Shown one piece after another: positions 10,695 to 20,900 of a DNA stretch of 64,000 nucleotides. This stretch comes from Desmodesmus armatus. Its lineage: Eukaryota; Chlorophyta; Chlorophyceae; Sphaeropleales; Scenedesmaceae. Made by a program: the position numbers and the translations under genes. The notes beneath the pieces were generated by a model that did not search any database, was not told where the DNA came from, and worked only from the letters and a program-made list of their open reading frames with translations. Within the stretch, counting starts at the first letter, position 1; every line of letters begins with the position of its first letter. The stretch covers positions 62,001-126,000 of the forward strand of contig VIIQ02000611.1 of the NCBI GenBank assembly GCA_007449985.2, in the 5' to 3' direction.

Positions 10695-12338
10695 GCAGAT
10701 GCTCCCGACGCTGCTGAGCTGTCATCATGGCTGCGTGGTGCTGCTGAGGGTGACAGGGAGGTGATGGAGAAGGGTCACGTGCGTTTGTGTCGCTGGTGCG
10801 GGGCTACAAGGAACACCACTGCAAGTTTGTCTTCAGGCTGCAGGTGAGGCCTTGCCAAAGACCTTTTTGTCACCCTCCCCCTCCCACCACCACCACCACC
10901 ACCCGCCCCTTGGGTTTTGGGGCCAGAGGAGCGTGCGGGGCAGGGGGGGGGGGGCAAGGGGGGGTGCAATAGGGCCAGTGCAGTAGAAGAGGAGGGCAGT
11001 GAAAGAGACATAACTGGGGGGTGGGGTGGGGTGACAGGGAGGTTATGGAGAAGGGCTCTCGTGCTTTCGTGTGGCTGGTGCGGGGTTACAAGGAACACTA
11101 CTGCAAGTGTCATTGCCACTGTTGACACTTGTGCTGCTGTTGCTGCTTCCAGGAGCTTCCTTTGGGCCCCTTGCCCAGTCAATGGGTCTGCTGCGTCTGC
11201 CCCGCATGCCTGAGTTGAAGAAGGGTTCAGCAGCAAACGCCCTGGAAGTGTTTGTGGCATCAACTGTGGAGCCTGACAGTGTGCGCTTCAAGGACAAAAC
11301 TAGGGAGAAGCAGCGGCAGCAGGTGAGAGAGAGGTGGTGGTGTGGTCCTGCTTTGGAGTCGATGTGTGGTATGGGTTATGTCATTGCTAACGTAGCTACT
11401 AGCTAGTAGAGCAGTGGTAATAATATGTCTTTCAAAAGTGGCCGGAAGGAGGGGATCGAGAGCGGCTGAGCTGAAGAAGGGTTCAGCAGGAATCTGTACT
11501 GGGGTTTGTGGCATCAACAGTGGAGCCTGACAGTGTGCGCTTCAAGGACAAAGCTAGGGAGAAGCAGCGCCAGCAGGTGAGGGGATGCAGCAAGGAGGAT
11601 GCAGGAAGTGTTTTTGGGGTGTTGTGTTCAGCACAAGCTTGGTGTTTTGTCAAAGCATGAGGTATGGTGCAGTGTTGGAGGGAGGCGGGATTGCATGCGG
11701 CATTCCCTACATTCCTGAACATCAGCCATCGTGTGCGCTAAGACAACACCCTGTGTTCCCCGCAACGATGCCCCTCCCCCCACTGCTGTTCACAGATGCT
11801 GAAGCAGCGGCAAAAGCAGCAGGAGCAAGCCGCCGGCGCCGCCGGTGACAAGCAGCAGCGGCAACCCAAGCAGCAGCAGCAGCAGCAGCAGGCCGCCGGG
11901 GCGAGGTTGCCGGCTGCCAAGCGGCGACAGCTGCAGGCTCGAGACGAATTAGCAGAGCTCACACACGACTACAGCATGCTGCGGAAGCTGAAAAAGGGAA
12001 AGATTAGTGAGCACGCGTTTGATGTGGCGACCGGCCTGTCGTCGGATAGTGAGGGGGGTGGGGAGGATGGGGGTGAGAGTGAGGGGGAGGGTGAGGATGG
12101 AGGGTTGTCTGTAGGAGCAGCAGCAGCAGCAGCGGCGGCTGGAGGCCGTGGCAGCAATCAGCAGCATCAGCAGCAGGGTGCGGACAAGCAGCAGCAGCAG
12201 CAGGGGCAGAAGAGTGGGAAGAAGGAGAAGGGAGAGGTGCTACTGCCGCCGCAGCGGACTGCGTTGCATCAGGAGCAGCAGCTGAGGAAGAGGAAGCAGC
12301 GGCGGCAGAAGAAACGGGCACAGGCAGCGGCAAGCTGA
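1050..12338 (+). CDS. DEAD-box RNA helicase of the DDX55/Spb4 family (5' end outside recognised sequence)
   Basis: ATP-dependent RNA helicase. DDX55/Spb4 proteins act in the nucleolus in late 60S subunit assembly (family knowledge). Exons I can place: 1050-1165 (motif Ia, PTRELAKQ), 1681-1810 (Ib, [14 protein letters not shown]), 2086-2198 (motif II region, then [11 protein letters not shown] and motif III SATQT), 2440-2712, 6611-6759 ([22 protein letters not shown]), 8645-8773 ([16 protein letters not shown]), 9476-9626 (motif [15 protein letters not shown]), about 10697-10840, 11153-11322 ([23 protein letters not shown]) and last exon 11796-12338 ([15 protein letters not shown], Lys-rich, TGA stop). 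The C-terminal FKDK..EKQRQ and LKKLKKGKI blocks are diagnostic of DDX55/Spb4 rather than other DEAD-box families. Motifs Q and I lie left of or outside what I recognise. The frame needs single-base corrections near 2098 (inside DEAD), 6714, 10775 and 11162, so it is either a decaying gene or one with consensus errors. Confidence 0.85.
1645..1680 (+). repeat. CTG repeat forming the 3' splice site
   Basis: A run of CTG units ends directly in CAG, the acceptor of exon 1681-1810 (phase 2 joins correctly to the preceding exon). The microsatellite therefore supplies both the pyrimidine tract and the AG. Confidence 0.7.
2037..2085 (+). repeat. CTG repeat forming the 3' splice site of the motif II exon
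   Basis: A CTG run with one TTG interruption ends in GTCAG, immediately before GTACTTGATGAG. That exon start should encode V-L-D-E-A-D but reads out of frame after D-E. Confidence 0.7.
3000..6610 (+). repeat. Array of 21 truncated exon-edge copies with ~520 bp higher-order repeat
   Basis: Between the exons ending at 2712 and starting at 6611, the exon start encoding [19 protein letters not shown] recurs 21 times, each behind an AG acceptor and a C-rich tract. Copies 1-5 (3016-3720) are the most divergent. From 3815 the array is a higher-order repeat with unit starts near 3815, 4335, 4855, 5373, 5896 and 6413 (spacing 517-523 bp). Each unit carries three subtypes: A after TTATATGTTGCAG, B after TGTGTATGTTGCAG, and C after GTTGTCTTTCCAG. 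Subtype C ends in a stop (ATCTTGTAATC). None has an evident 5' splice site after the copied coding part. The only copy continuing into the full exon is the last, at 6611. Confidence 0.9.
6866..7600 (+). repeat. Four donor-side truncated copies of the HGKLKQ exon end
   Basis: After the complete exon 6611-6759, its 3' part ([25 protein letters not shown], with 5' splice site GTGAG or similar) recurs near 6870-6938, 7105-7173, 7350-7410 and 7540-7588. The copies start inside the exon and run on into intron sequence. They keep the frame across LPQLKGL, where the complete exon reads CTACTCAGCTGA and is one base short. The spacers also share G-runs and GTGTGT motifs. Confidence 0.8.
7608..7880. mobile_element. 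Candidate MITE bounded by telomere-like inverted repeats
   Basis: CTAAACCCTAG at 7609-7619 and its exact reverse complement CTAGGGTTTAG at 7869-7879 bound about 270 bp unlike the surrounding intron. The interior holds four GTTACT-type units (7638-7660) and an 8 bp-stem palindrome around 7662-7680. I see no ORF or clear target-site duplication. It could instead be two interstitial telomere-like motifs in inverted orientation. Confidence 0.4.
8170..8470 (+). repeat. Two acceptor-side truncated copies of the motif V exon
   Basis: CAG followed by a sequence encoding [11 protein letters not shown] occurs at about 8181 and 8412, before the complete exon at 8645. Both copies diverge after 16-17 codons, ending CSS then TGA, whereas the complete exon continues [16 protein letters not shown]-rich tracts precede each. 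Confidence 0.85.
8928..8975 (+). repeat. Donor-side truncated copy of the motif V exon
   Basis: A segment matching the end of exon 8645-8773 (GLDIPD..., CAGTACGACATGCCCCAG then GTGTG) lies 160 bp downstream. It starts inside the exon and continues through the splice donor. Confidence 0.7.
9134..9400 (+). repeat. Two acceptor-side truncated copies of the motif VI exon
   Basis: GACCCCGCTGCGTTCATCCA follows a CAG acceptor at about 9135 and 9299, as in the complete exon at 9476. The first copy diverges after the RTAR codons. The second extends to ALALLTP and then enters a C tract. So two helicase motif VI fragments precede the intact one. Confidence 0.85.
9684..9725 (+). repeat. Longest poly-C tract (about 40 C with one T)
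   Basis: A nearly uninterrupted C run in the intron after exon 9476-9626. It is strand-asymmetric like the other C tracts of this gene, with C on the coding strand. Confidence 0.9.
9838..9903 (+). repeat. Donor-side truncated copy of the motif VI exon end
   Basis: A copy of [19 protein letters not shown] plus the 5' splice site, located about 215 bp downstream of the complete exon end at 9626. Confidence 0.85.
10100..10696 (+). repeat. Three acceptor-side exon copies separated by AT-rich spacers
   Basis: The exon start encoding [20 protein letters not shown] occurs near 10112, 10277 and 10495 after CTG/CCG-repeat acceptors, before the complete exon at about 10697. Each copy ends at the same point (GACAGRGAGGT) and runs into a strongly AT-rich spacer (10166-10225, 10340-10470, 10565-10645) with AATAA and ATCAAA motifs. 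Nothing else in the window is so AT-rich. Confidence 0.85.
11020..11110 (+). repeat. Donor-side copy of the [15 protein letters not shown] exon region
   Basis: A copy of the 3' half of the preceding exon (about 10697-10840). Here the reading [20 protein letters not shown] is in frame, whereas the complete exon is one base short after AAGGG. It helps infer the original frame. Confidence 0.75.
11468..11577 (+). repeat. Donor-side copy of the [12 protein letters not shown] exon end
   Basis: A near-identical copy of the last two thirds of exon 11153-11322, including GTGAG, begins at the ELKKGSA codons and carries a small internal deletion. It follows the complete exon by about 145 bp. Confidence 0.85.
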
Positions 12339-12533
12339 CAGCATGGCAGAAGTGGTGGCGGCAGCAGCAGTGGCGGCGGCGGCTGCAGGAGCAGGAACCC
12401 AAGCCTTTGGAATGTGGTAGTGGCAGAAGGCGCGTTTGGTGAAAGCGCTGACTAGCAATGGCGTCCGGCACGTTCCTGCGTCTGACGGAGCTGTCAAGCT
12501 TGTGATATGGCTGCCCTTGTGTTTCGGTACAGG

Positions 12534-12538
12534 TGTAA
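12534..12538 (+). terminator. Candidate polyadenylation signal TGTAA of the helicase gene
   Basis: TGTAA, the usual chlorophycean poly(A) motif, lies 196 bp after the TGA stop at 12336-12338 and about 20 bp before the satellite array begins. Confidence 0.55.
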
Positions 12539-12555
12539 CTACTGATGTGATTTAA

Positions 12556-14935
12556 TAAAAGCAAGCGGCTTCAATCAAGTAATTCATCCATGCTGTTTGA
12601 ATGTCCAGTATTCTGGCCAGGCCTCAACTACACACAATCAAGCGCTCTGCATCGCGCAAGAGACTACTACAGCGCTGTGGGTGCACTACACTGAGTGCTA
12701 GTGGCTGGGGTGTGGGTTGCAGTCAGTATGCAGCGGCTACAATTAAGTAATTCATCCATGCTGTTTGGACGGCAAGTGTTTTGGCCAGGCCTCAGCTGCA
12801 CACAAGTCAGCGCTCTGCATGGCGCACGAGACTACTACAACGCTGTGGGCCATCATAATGAGGGTTGGTGGCTGGGGTGTGGGGTGCAGTCAGTGTGCAA
12901 GCGACTTCAATCAAGTAATTCATCCATGCTGTTTGAATGTCCAGTATTCTGGCCAGGCCTCATCTACACACAATCGAGCCATCATGCACGGTGCATGGCG
13001 CAAGAGACTACTACAGCGCTGTGGGTGCACTACACCGTGTGTTAGTGGCTGGGGTGGGGGGTTGCAGTCAGTATGCAAGCGGTTACAAATAAGCAATCAA
13101 ACCAAGCTGTTTGGACGGCAAGTGTTTTGGCCAGGCCTCAATTGCACACAATTGAGCGCTGTGCATGGCGCAAGAGACTAGCACAGCGTTGTGGGCAACC
13201 ACAATGAGGGTGGTTGGCTGGGGTGTGGGTTGCAGTCAGTACGCAAGCGGCTTCAATCACTGAATTACGGTAATTCATTCAAGCTGTTTGGACGTCAAGT
13301 GGTCTGGCCAGCCCTCAACTGCACACAAGGGAGCGCTCTGCATGGCAACAGAGACTACTACAGTGCTGCGGGCGACCACAATGAGAGTGGTTGGCTGGGG
13401 TGTGGGTTGCAGTTAGTTTGCAAGCGGCTTCAATCAAGTAATTCATTCATGCTGTTTGGACGTCAAGTGGCCTTTCCAGCCCTCAACTGCACACACCTCC
13501 CGGGGAGCGCTGTGCGTGGCGCAAGAGACTACTACAGCGCTGTGGGCGACCATAATGAGCATTGGTGGCTGGGGTGTGGGGTGCAGTCAGTATGCAAGCG
13601 GCTTCATCCAAGTAATTCGTTCATGCTGTTTAGACGTCAAGTGGTCTGGCCAGGCCTCACCTGCATACAAGGGAGCGCTCTGCAGGGCGCCAGAGACTAC
13701 TACAGCACTGTGGGCGACCACAATGAGGGTGGTTGGCTGGGGTGCGGGTTGCAGTCAGTATGCACACGGCTTTGATTAAGTTATTCATTCATGATGTTTG
13801 GACGTCAAGTGGTCTTTCCAGGCCTCAACTGCACACAAGGGAGCGCTTTGCAGGGCGCAAGAGACTACTACATGCGCTGTACAGCGCTGTGGGTGACCAC
13901 AATGAGGGTTGGTGGCTGGGGTGTGGGGTGCAGACAGTATGCAAGCGGCTGCATCTAAGTAATTATACATGCTGTTCAAACGTCAAGTGGTCTGGCCAGG
14001 CCTCAACTGCACACAAGTGAGCGCTCTGCATGGCTAACGAGACTATTACATCGCTGTGGGCAACCACAATGGGGGTTGGTGGCCGCCCCCGGGGTTATGG
14101 GGTTCAGTAAGTGTGCAAGCGGCTTTTATCAAATAATTCATTCATGCTGCTTGGACGTCAAGTGGTCTTTCCAGGCCTCAACTGCACACAGTTGAGTGCT
14201 CTGCATGGCGCAAGAGACTACTACAGCGCTGTGAGTGACCACAAGGAGGGTTGGTGGCTCGGGTGTGGGGTGCAGTCAGTATGCAAGCGGCTTCATCAGA
14301 AGAATTCATTCATGCTGCTTGGACGTCAAGTGGTCTTTCCAGGCCTCATCGTTACACAAGTGAGTGCTCTGCATGGCGCATGAGACTACTACAGCGCTGT
14401 GAGCGACCACAATGAGGGTTGGTGGCTCGGGTGTGGGGTGCAGTCAGTATGCAAGCGGCTTCATCAGTAGAATTCATTCATGCTGTTTGGGCGTCAAGTG
14501 GTCTTTCCAGGCCTCCACTGCACACAAGTGAGCGCTCTGCATGGCGCAAGAGACCACAACAACGCTGTGGGCGACCACAATGAGGCCCAAATTGGTGGCT
14601 GGGGTGTGGGGTGCAGTCAGTATGCAAGCGGCTTCATACCAGTAATTCATTCATGCTGCTTGGACGTCAAGTGGTCTCACCATGCCTCAACTGCACACAA
14701 TCGAGCGTTGTGCATGGCGCCAAAGACTATTACAGCATTGTGGGCGACCACAATGAGGGTTGGTGGCTGGGGTGTGGGGTGCAGTCACTGACTGCATATG
14801 ATGCATGCGGCTTTCATCAAGTAACTCATTCATGCTGCTTGGACGCCAAGTGGTCTTTTCAGGCCTGAACTGCACACAAGTGAGCGCTCTGCATGGCGAT
14901 AGAGACTACTATTATACTACAGCGCTACTGCTTTG
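12556..14935. repeat. ~170 bp tandem satellite, about 14 units
   Basis: Units recur with landmarks AATTCATTCATGCTG, GGACGTCAAGTGGTCT, GCGCAAGAGACTACTACAGC and TGCAGTCAGTATGCAAGCGG. Unit landmarks fall near 12580, 12750, 12917, 13088, 13278, 13440, 13615, 13785, 13960, 14136, 14305, 14470, 14645 and 14825 (spacing mostly 165-180 bp). Units differ by substitutions and small indels. Part of the array (13191-13775) stays open for 194 codons through more than three units, but a second frame is also partly open, so protein coding is not supported. Confidence 0.92.
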
Positions 14936-16239
14936 CTAATGACACCCTGCCGGGGATGAGAAGTGGCTGCTGCCTAAGTCTCTCTCTCATATGTTACGTT
15001 ACTCCAGTCGTTCGCCGGACGACACCCCTGGTGTGACAGCTGCCCACCCCCACTGACAAAGCACTGACGGTGGGTTGTAATAAGATCGCAGAGGCTGAAG
15101 CTGCCGTGTCTGCCAGCGAAAAGAAGTAGTAATGCATTAGTGATGCATATGCATGTGCAGCTGCAGCTAGACGAGCTTCGGGGCCCCCAAACCCTTGGCT
15201 CACTGTGACATGAAGGTGTCTGGCCAGTTGCTGCCCTTCTGCTGGGCTGGATGTTGCATCAAAGCTCCACTGTGATCATCAGTGCTGGGTCATGCGGGCT
15301 GTTCCTCCTGCTGGGTTGGGCTGCTGTCAACAACACTCTGTCTGGGCTGATGCAATAACTCTCTGCCTGCAAAAGCACAAGGAACGCACCTGCAGAACAG
15401 CGCAGCAACAAGATGTCAGCACGGCAAAGGAGAGGGGGGTCGACCCCTGCCCCAGTGCAGGCTTATGACACCCTGTTGCTGGCCCTCCTCCAACGTGTGA
15501 CCTTGTGTGACTGGCACCTGTTTCAAACATTTGCAGCTGTTGCACACGTGACAAGATCAAGTGAGATATTGAGGAAGTGAAAGACCAAAGAGAGAGGATA
15601 GTCACACTGTCTGATAGTCTGTGCTGGGTATGTGTTGTATGTGCTGTTTTGGGGTGTGCTTATCAGCAATGACGATCGGTTGTGACTTGTTGTCGAAACG
15701 AGAGCATCGGCCAGTGTTTTGCTAGTGTGTTGTTGTGTCTAGTCTAGTGTAGTTCATGAACCGGGCTCAAAGTGAGTTCCCCAAGTTTGATCGCATCTGG
15801 TCACTAGTTGGCCGGGCTCCTAGTCCGAGACAGCATAAGCGTAAATGCTTGCTAGCTTTCTTGTTTATTTGTGTCCGGTATGTGGCGGCAGCTAAGTCTA
15901 CTTAGAATGCACAAGGCTCCAGTGGTTCCAGTTCAAAAACTTTCTCCCCAATCTGATGAAACTGATGCTGCAGCGGCTGACGGTGGGTGTGCCTCCTTAA
16001 CCTGCTAGGGGCATGTTACTGGCCCTGGCTGCTTCACCCGCACTATCCATCAAATCAAACCAATGTTACACCTGTAGCTATGAAGCTCAAGAGCTCATCA
16101 AAATATTGCCATGCATTTCATTGGGGGTGTGTTCCAAGAACCAACATCAGCCCCTGTGCCACCACCCTTTCAGTTGTCTGACCTCAACTGCCATGATTAC
16201 CGGTGCATTCAGCCGTATGTTTGTGGCACCAGTGCAGCA
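14936..16239. other. No recognisable gene
   Basis: Mixed-composition sequence between the satellite and the left inverted-repeat arm. Only short ORFs of 92 aa or less with no family resemblance. I see no RNA gene or clear repeat. Confidence 0.6.
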
Positions 16240-17480
16240 TCTGCAGCGGACGAACTTCCGCTACCCTGTGGCCCTGTCTAGCCGTGTTACATCTGCTTGC
16301 GCGCAACCAACCCGGTTGGCTCCATCCCGGGGATGGGAACTGGTGCAAGACACGCAGCACCAACCACACGACAACGCAGGCCACCGCTGATAGGTCACAG
16401 CCAGAGGGCTGAGCCCATGTCTCACAGAGCCTGGTGCGGCACCTGGACAGCACTGGGCTTCTCCCACTTCATCAAACCTGGCATGCAACCTTGTGTCACT
16501 GACACGTACATAGCAAGCATATGTGCATCCGTTGTCCACACTCTGTACCCAACTGTATGGCATCAACCACCCTGAGCGATCCTGACCTTGTGGCAGTCTG
16601 GTGTGCTTTGTTGCAAATCCCTGACACAGCAGTCAGTTGAGTGTCACCGGGTGACAACCCTGGCGTGCAGACAGATGCGAAAAACCATGCAGCAACGCAG
16701 GCCACCACCACTAGGCCACAGCCAGATGCAGAGCAGTCCAATGACTCACAAAGCACCTCAATATAACTAAGTTCTCCTCACTGAGGCTTATCAAAGTAGG
16801 GATGCGGCATGCATTCTTTCACATCAGCAAGCACAGGTGGCTGCTTTGTTTGCACCCTTTACCCAACCATGGAATCAACCGCATCGATCAAGTATCATAA
16901 ACCATCCTGACCATGTGGCAGTCTGGAGGGTTTTGCTGCAAACCCTGCCACGTCAAACACCCAATGTGTGACGACCCTGATGTGCAGATGCACTCAAACT
17001 AGCAATCCTCCTACTACAACTCCTCTTCCCCCTCCTCCTCCTCCCACCAAACGGCGCATCCCTTCACGTCAGCAAGCACAGGTGGCTGCCTTGTTCACAC
17101 CCTTCACCCAACCATGACTCACACAGCACCTGAACAGCACTGAGCATCTTCTCACTTCATCAAAGTAGGCAAGCGGCCTTCCTTCACTTCAGCAAGCACA
17201 AGTGGCTGCTTTGTTCACACCCATTACCCAACCATGGAATCAACCGCATGGATCAATGTTCTTGAACCATCCTGACCATGTGGCAGTCTGAAGGGGTTTG
17301 TTGCAAAACCCTGCCACGTCAAACACCCAATGTGTGACAACCCTGATGTGCAGATGCAGTCAAAACTAGGAATCCTCCTACTACAACTCCTCTTCCCCCT
17401 CCTCCCTCTCCTCCTCCTCCCACCCGGTTTGGGCCAAACGGCCCATTCAGGAGTCAAGCCAGCCTTGTGAGGCTCAAGGG
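16240..17480. repeat. Dispersed repeat, three related copies at distal end of the left arm
   Basis: Related blocks near 16430-16680, 16800-17060 and 17140-17420 share AACCATGGAATCAACCGCAT, CCATGTGGCAGTCTG and CACCCAATGTGTGAC. The second and third also share a TCC-rich tail. The 16240-16680 part reappears inverted at about 43000-43340 and marks the outer limit of the inverted duplication. No coding potential recognised. Confidence 0.7.
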
Positions 17481-17921
17481 GCATGATGCACGTGTCAACG
17501 ATTCACAACTTCTGCAGTACAATACTATGTTTCTTCCCTTCTATGCAAATCTGGGATAATCAGTCTTGGTGGTATCAATACCAGCTGGGGGAACTTCAAG
17601 GCCACTTGTGGTGGCGCATTCCATCACAACATGATGCACTTTGGTCAGACCACCTCAGACAGTGGCTGCCCTACAACCAAATGCTGTTGGAGCACTGCAT
17701 TACTCCACATCATCGACAGCTTGCCCCGCATGACCCTTGCTATCATGCACTCAGCACGCACCCCACACCACCAATGGATCAGCAATGCTTCTGGATGCTT
17801 CATGCAGCCAGAGGGTTTGGGCCTCCCAGGTTGCCTGTGTGAAGTCACGATGCTACCGTAGCGTCCACCGCTAAGTACGCTGCCAAGCAACAGCACGTGG
17901 CGGCCAGGTCCCGCCAGTCAA

Positions 17922-20900
17922 TCATTCCCAGCAGTACGACTCATGATCACGCCCCTCCCAGTGGCCTTCTGTGGTGCCCTGCTCAGCACCATCTGCAAGG
18001 TCCGCCTCCCCCTCAATCTCAAGGTCATAGTGGGTCCTCCTGTGGATGCTGCAGCATGCCGGGAGGTCCCAGCGCAGGGCGCACACTCCACCGATGCAGG
18101 TGCCTTCACAGCTAGGCCACTCCCTGAGGTAGGTGGGGACACTGCTCAGCCGGGCGGCGGCCTCTTCAGCGCTGACCTTCACGGCACGGGCGCTGCTGAT
18201 GTCGGCGCTGTAGGGGCCATACCTCTTGTGATGCTTGGGGTACCTGTGGGAGTGACAGGGTGCAGCAACAGGGGTGCGGAATGCATTCAGTGTGGTGAGC
18301 ACTTTGAAAAGCAGTAGAAGCAATACTATATGGCATGTAAAGTTCAACTGGCATCCCTACAGGCAGCAATGGAACTGACTGCTGGCACAATAAAAGCTTG
18401 CTGCCGCAGCGGCTGCTATGGTGCGCAGCAGGATGTACCCTTGCCTTAAAACCCATGACCCATGAGCATGAGTATGGCTGCAGCTCAGCGCTTGGCCTAA
18501 GCTTAGGTTGAGTGTGAACTCCTGACAGTGAACCACTGGCATCCTACGTACTACCTAAGCAAGCCAATGAAAGAACCGCTGAGGGTTGTGCTGTTGCAGA
18601 GGCAGCATGAAGGTGCTGCCGAGAAAGGACAGTGAGAAGCGGGCTGCAAAGCCTGCAGCAAGCCACAAGCTGCTTACCAAGGGCACCTAGCTCCGTTGTG
18701 CTTGAGCCTGTCGGCAGGGCACACTCCGTTGACACACACCTCAGCTATATCACACTTACTCACACGGGGCCTGCAGCCAGCAGCACACAGCAGTGATGAG
18801 TACACTGCTCTTGATGACATGAACATGAACACTGTGGCAGGAGACCTTTCAGTGTGAAACATCATGATGATGGGGAGCATGTTGGTAGACTTTCAAAGGG
18901 TAGCTACTGACCATTATGGCAATGATTGTGTGCTCAACATTGTGGGCTGCCTTGGCCTGGTACAACAGGACATGTGCGTGCAAGCATAACCAGTTTGTTT
19001 CCATCAGTGGATGTGCAGTCCTACCTGCAGACCTTGCCGGATTCACACTCCGGGCCATTGGATGTGCACAGGCAATTTGCTGAAGTGAAGCCAGCACCAT
19101 CGCATTCGCCTATACCATTAGTACTAGTGCACGTAGCATTTCTGCAAGCACAGCAGCAGTGCAGTCAGGCGAGTCAGCAGGCAGGTGCAGTGTTGAAGCA
19201 GTGTTGACCGCAACAGGGATGGTCTGGCAATACACATGAACACCTGCGGCGCCGCCAGGCTGGCGGTTTGCTGGTGCTACCAGATAGGCAAGGGAAGCTG
19301 CACAGCAGGCAGTCATGTTTAGCCCCCTGAGGCTGCCAGCACAGTATGGCGCAGTGGTGCTGTGTGCACAACATCATGTGTTCTGGGCAAGCCATGGGCC
19401 AACTTACGTGCATGGTGTGCCCTCATTGGCAGGCAAAGACGGAAGGCCGTCTGCGCTCCCTTCAGTGCAGTTTCTGCACGTGCTGCAGCCAATGACAACA
19501 CCAGACACAAGGTCAGTCTACCAGCCAATGGTTGGTAAGGGTTGCTGGATAGCTTGGCAGATCTCTAGAGCTCGACAGGACCTGCTGCACCTGGTTGGGG
19601 GCAATGCTGTGAAGAAAACAGGTCATAGCCCAAGGCCAGCAAAGCCACGTAGCGAGCCTTGGAACTCACGTCAAGTTGACAGAACACTGCACAACAAGCA
19701 GGGTTGCGGACAGGGCAAGGGTGCGAGCAGCACGCAAGGCAAGGTCAGCAGCAGCCAGCAGTCAGCCACAACACCTGCAATCAAACTCAAAGCTTGGCAA
19801 TGCAGCATCACCAATGCTGTGCACAGGTTCATACTCTGGGCTGTCAGGTGAAAGCTTGCAGATATGTATCATCCGCGCATTGCAAATGGGTGTCACACAC
19901 TGTACCACATCATTGCATGGCTGAGCTTGTGTAGTCTGCCAAGGCTGGCCGCAACCACCAAACACCCTTTCAGATGTGGGAGTGGTGCATGAATCGCGAG
20001 TAAGGCCGCAACAGCAACTTACCCCTCCTTTGACAAACATATGGAGATCTGCAGCGTGCAGAAACAAGGAACAGCGTGACATATTGCAAGGGGATGTCAG
20101 ACATGCTCGCTGTATCATTACAAGGACTATTGGGCAGACCTAGTCGCTGTTTGTGGCCCACCCACCCATGCACACAGTGTATTTACTCATACCCCTGGCA
20201 AAGCAGAAAGACGCTGAGCGCTGCTAAGCATAGGATGAAGGGAGAGCAGCCCGAAGTGGCCAATGGAGTGCAAGACTCTGTGCCAGGTATTGGCCTGGTA
20301 GATGCCGCCAACTACCTCACAGGTGGCAGGTGCTACCCTCAGTACACAACCGGCCAATGACCCAGGCAGCAATGCAGTGCACAACCATGTTACTAGCTGT
20401 TGGGCCAGCCCACTGATAACCCACTGTGGAACTGCCTGACCTGTTGGAGAAACATAGCGCCCTAACTCACTTCAGCGCAGCGTGTCACCCACCTGCAAGG
20501 CTTCCTGCAGAGGTCTTCAGCAGGGCCAGGAACTTGGCAGCATCCACGGTCACACCAGCAGGTGTGAAGAAGTGGTAGTGGGCGTGGCTGTCCAGGGTCT
20601 GTTTGGGGTGCTGCTTCAGCTCACTGATTGTGTCAGGCTTGTGCACCACGTCAAGGGTCAGGACGACGGTTGGCTCGGAGGCGCTTTCCAGCATCTGCAC
20701 GTCCATAATGTCGGCCACAGCACCCACTGGGGAGCCGGTGGAGAGGAGGAGGACGTTGGGGGGCGCTGAGTGGGTGGGCAGCTTAGGGCTGTTGTGTGTG
20801 GCCAGCAGGTGGCGCGCTGTGGCAGTTGCTGCTGCTGTGTTGGGCTGCAGGGCGGATGCTGCCTTGATGGAGTTGGCAGGGATAGGGAAGCTCCGAGGCA

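Noticed and set aside
13191..13775. 194-codon open frame in the satellite taken as a repeat-protein gene
   Set aside because: A second frame is partly open through the same units, other units carry frame-changing indels, and no initiation or splice context is visible.
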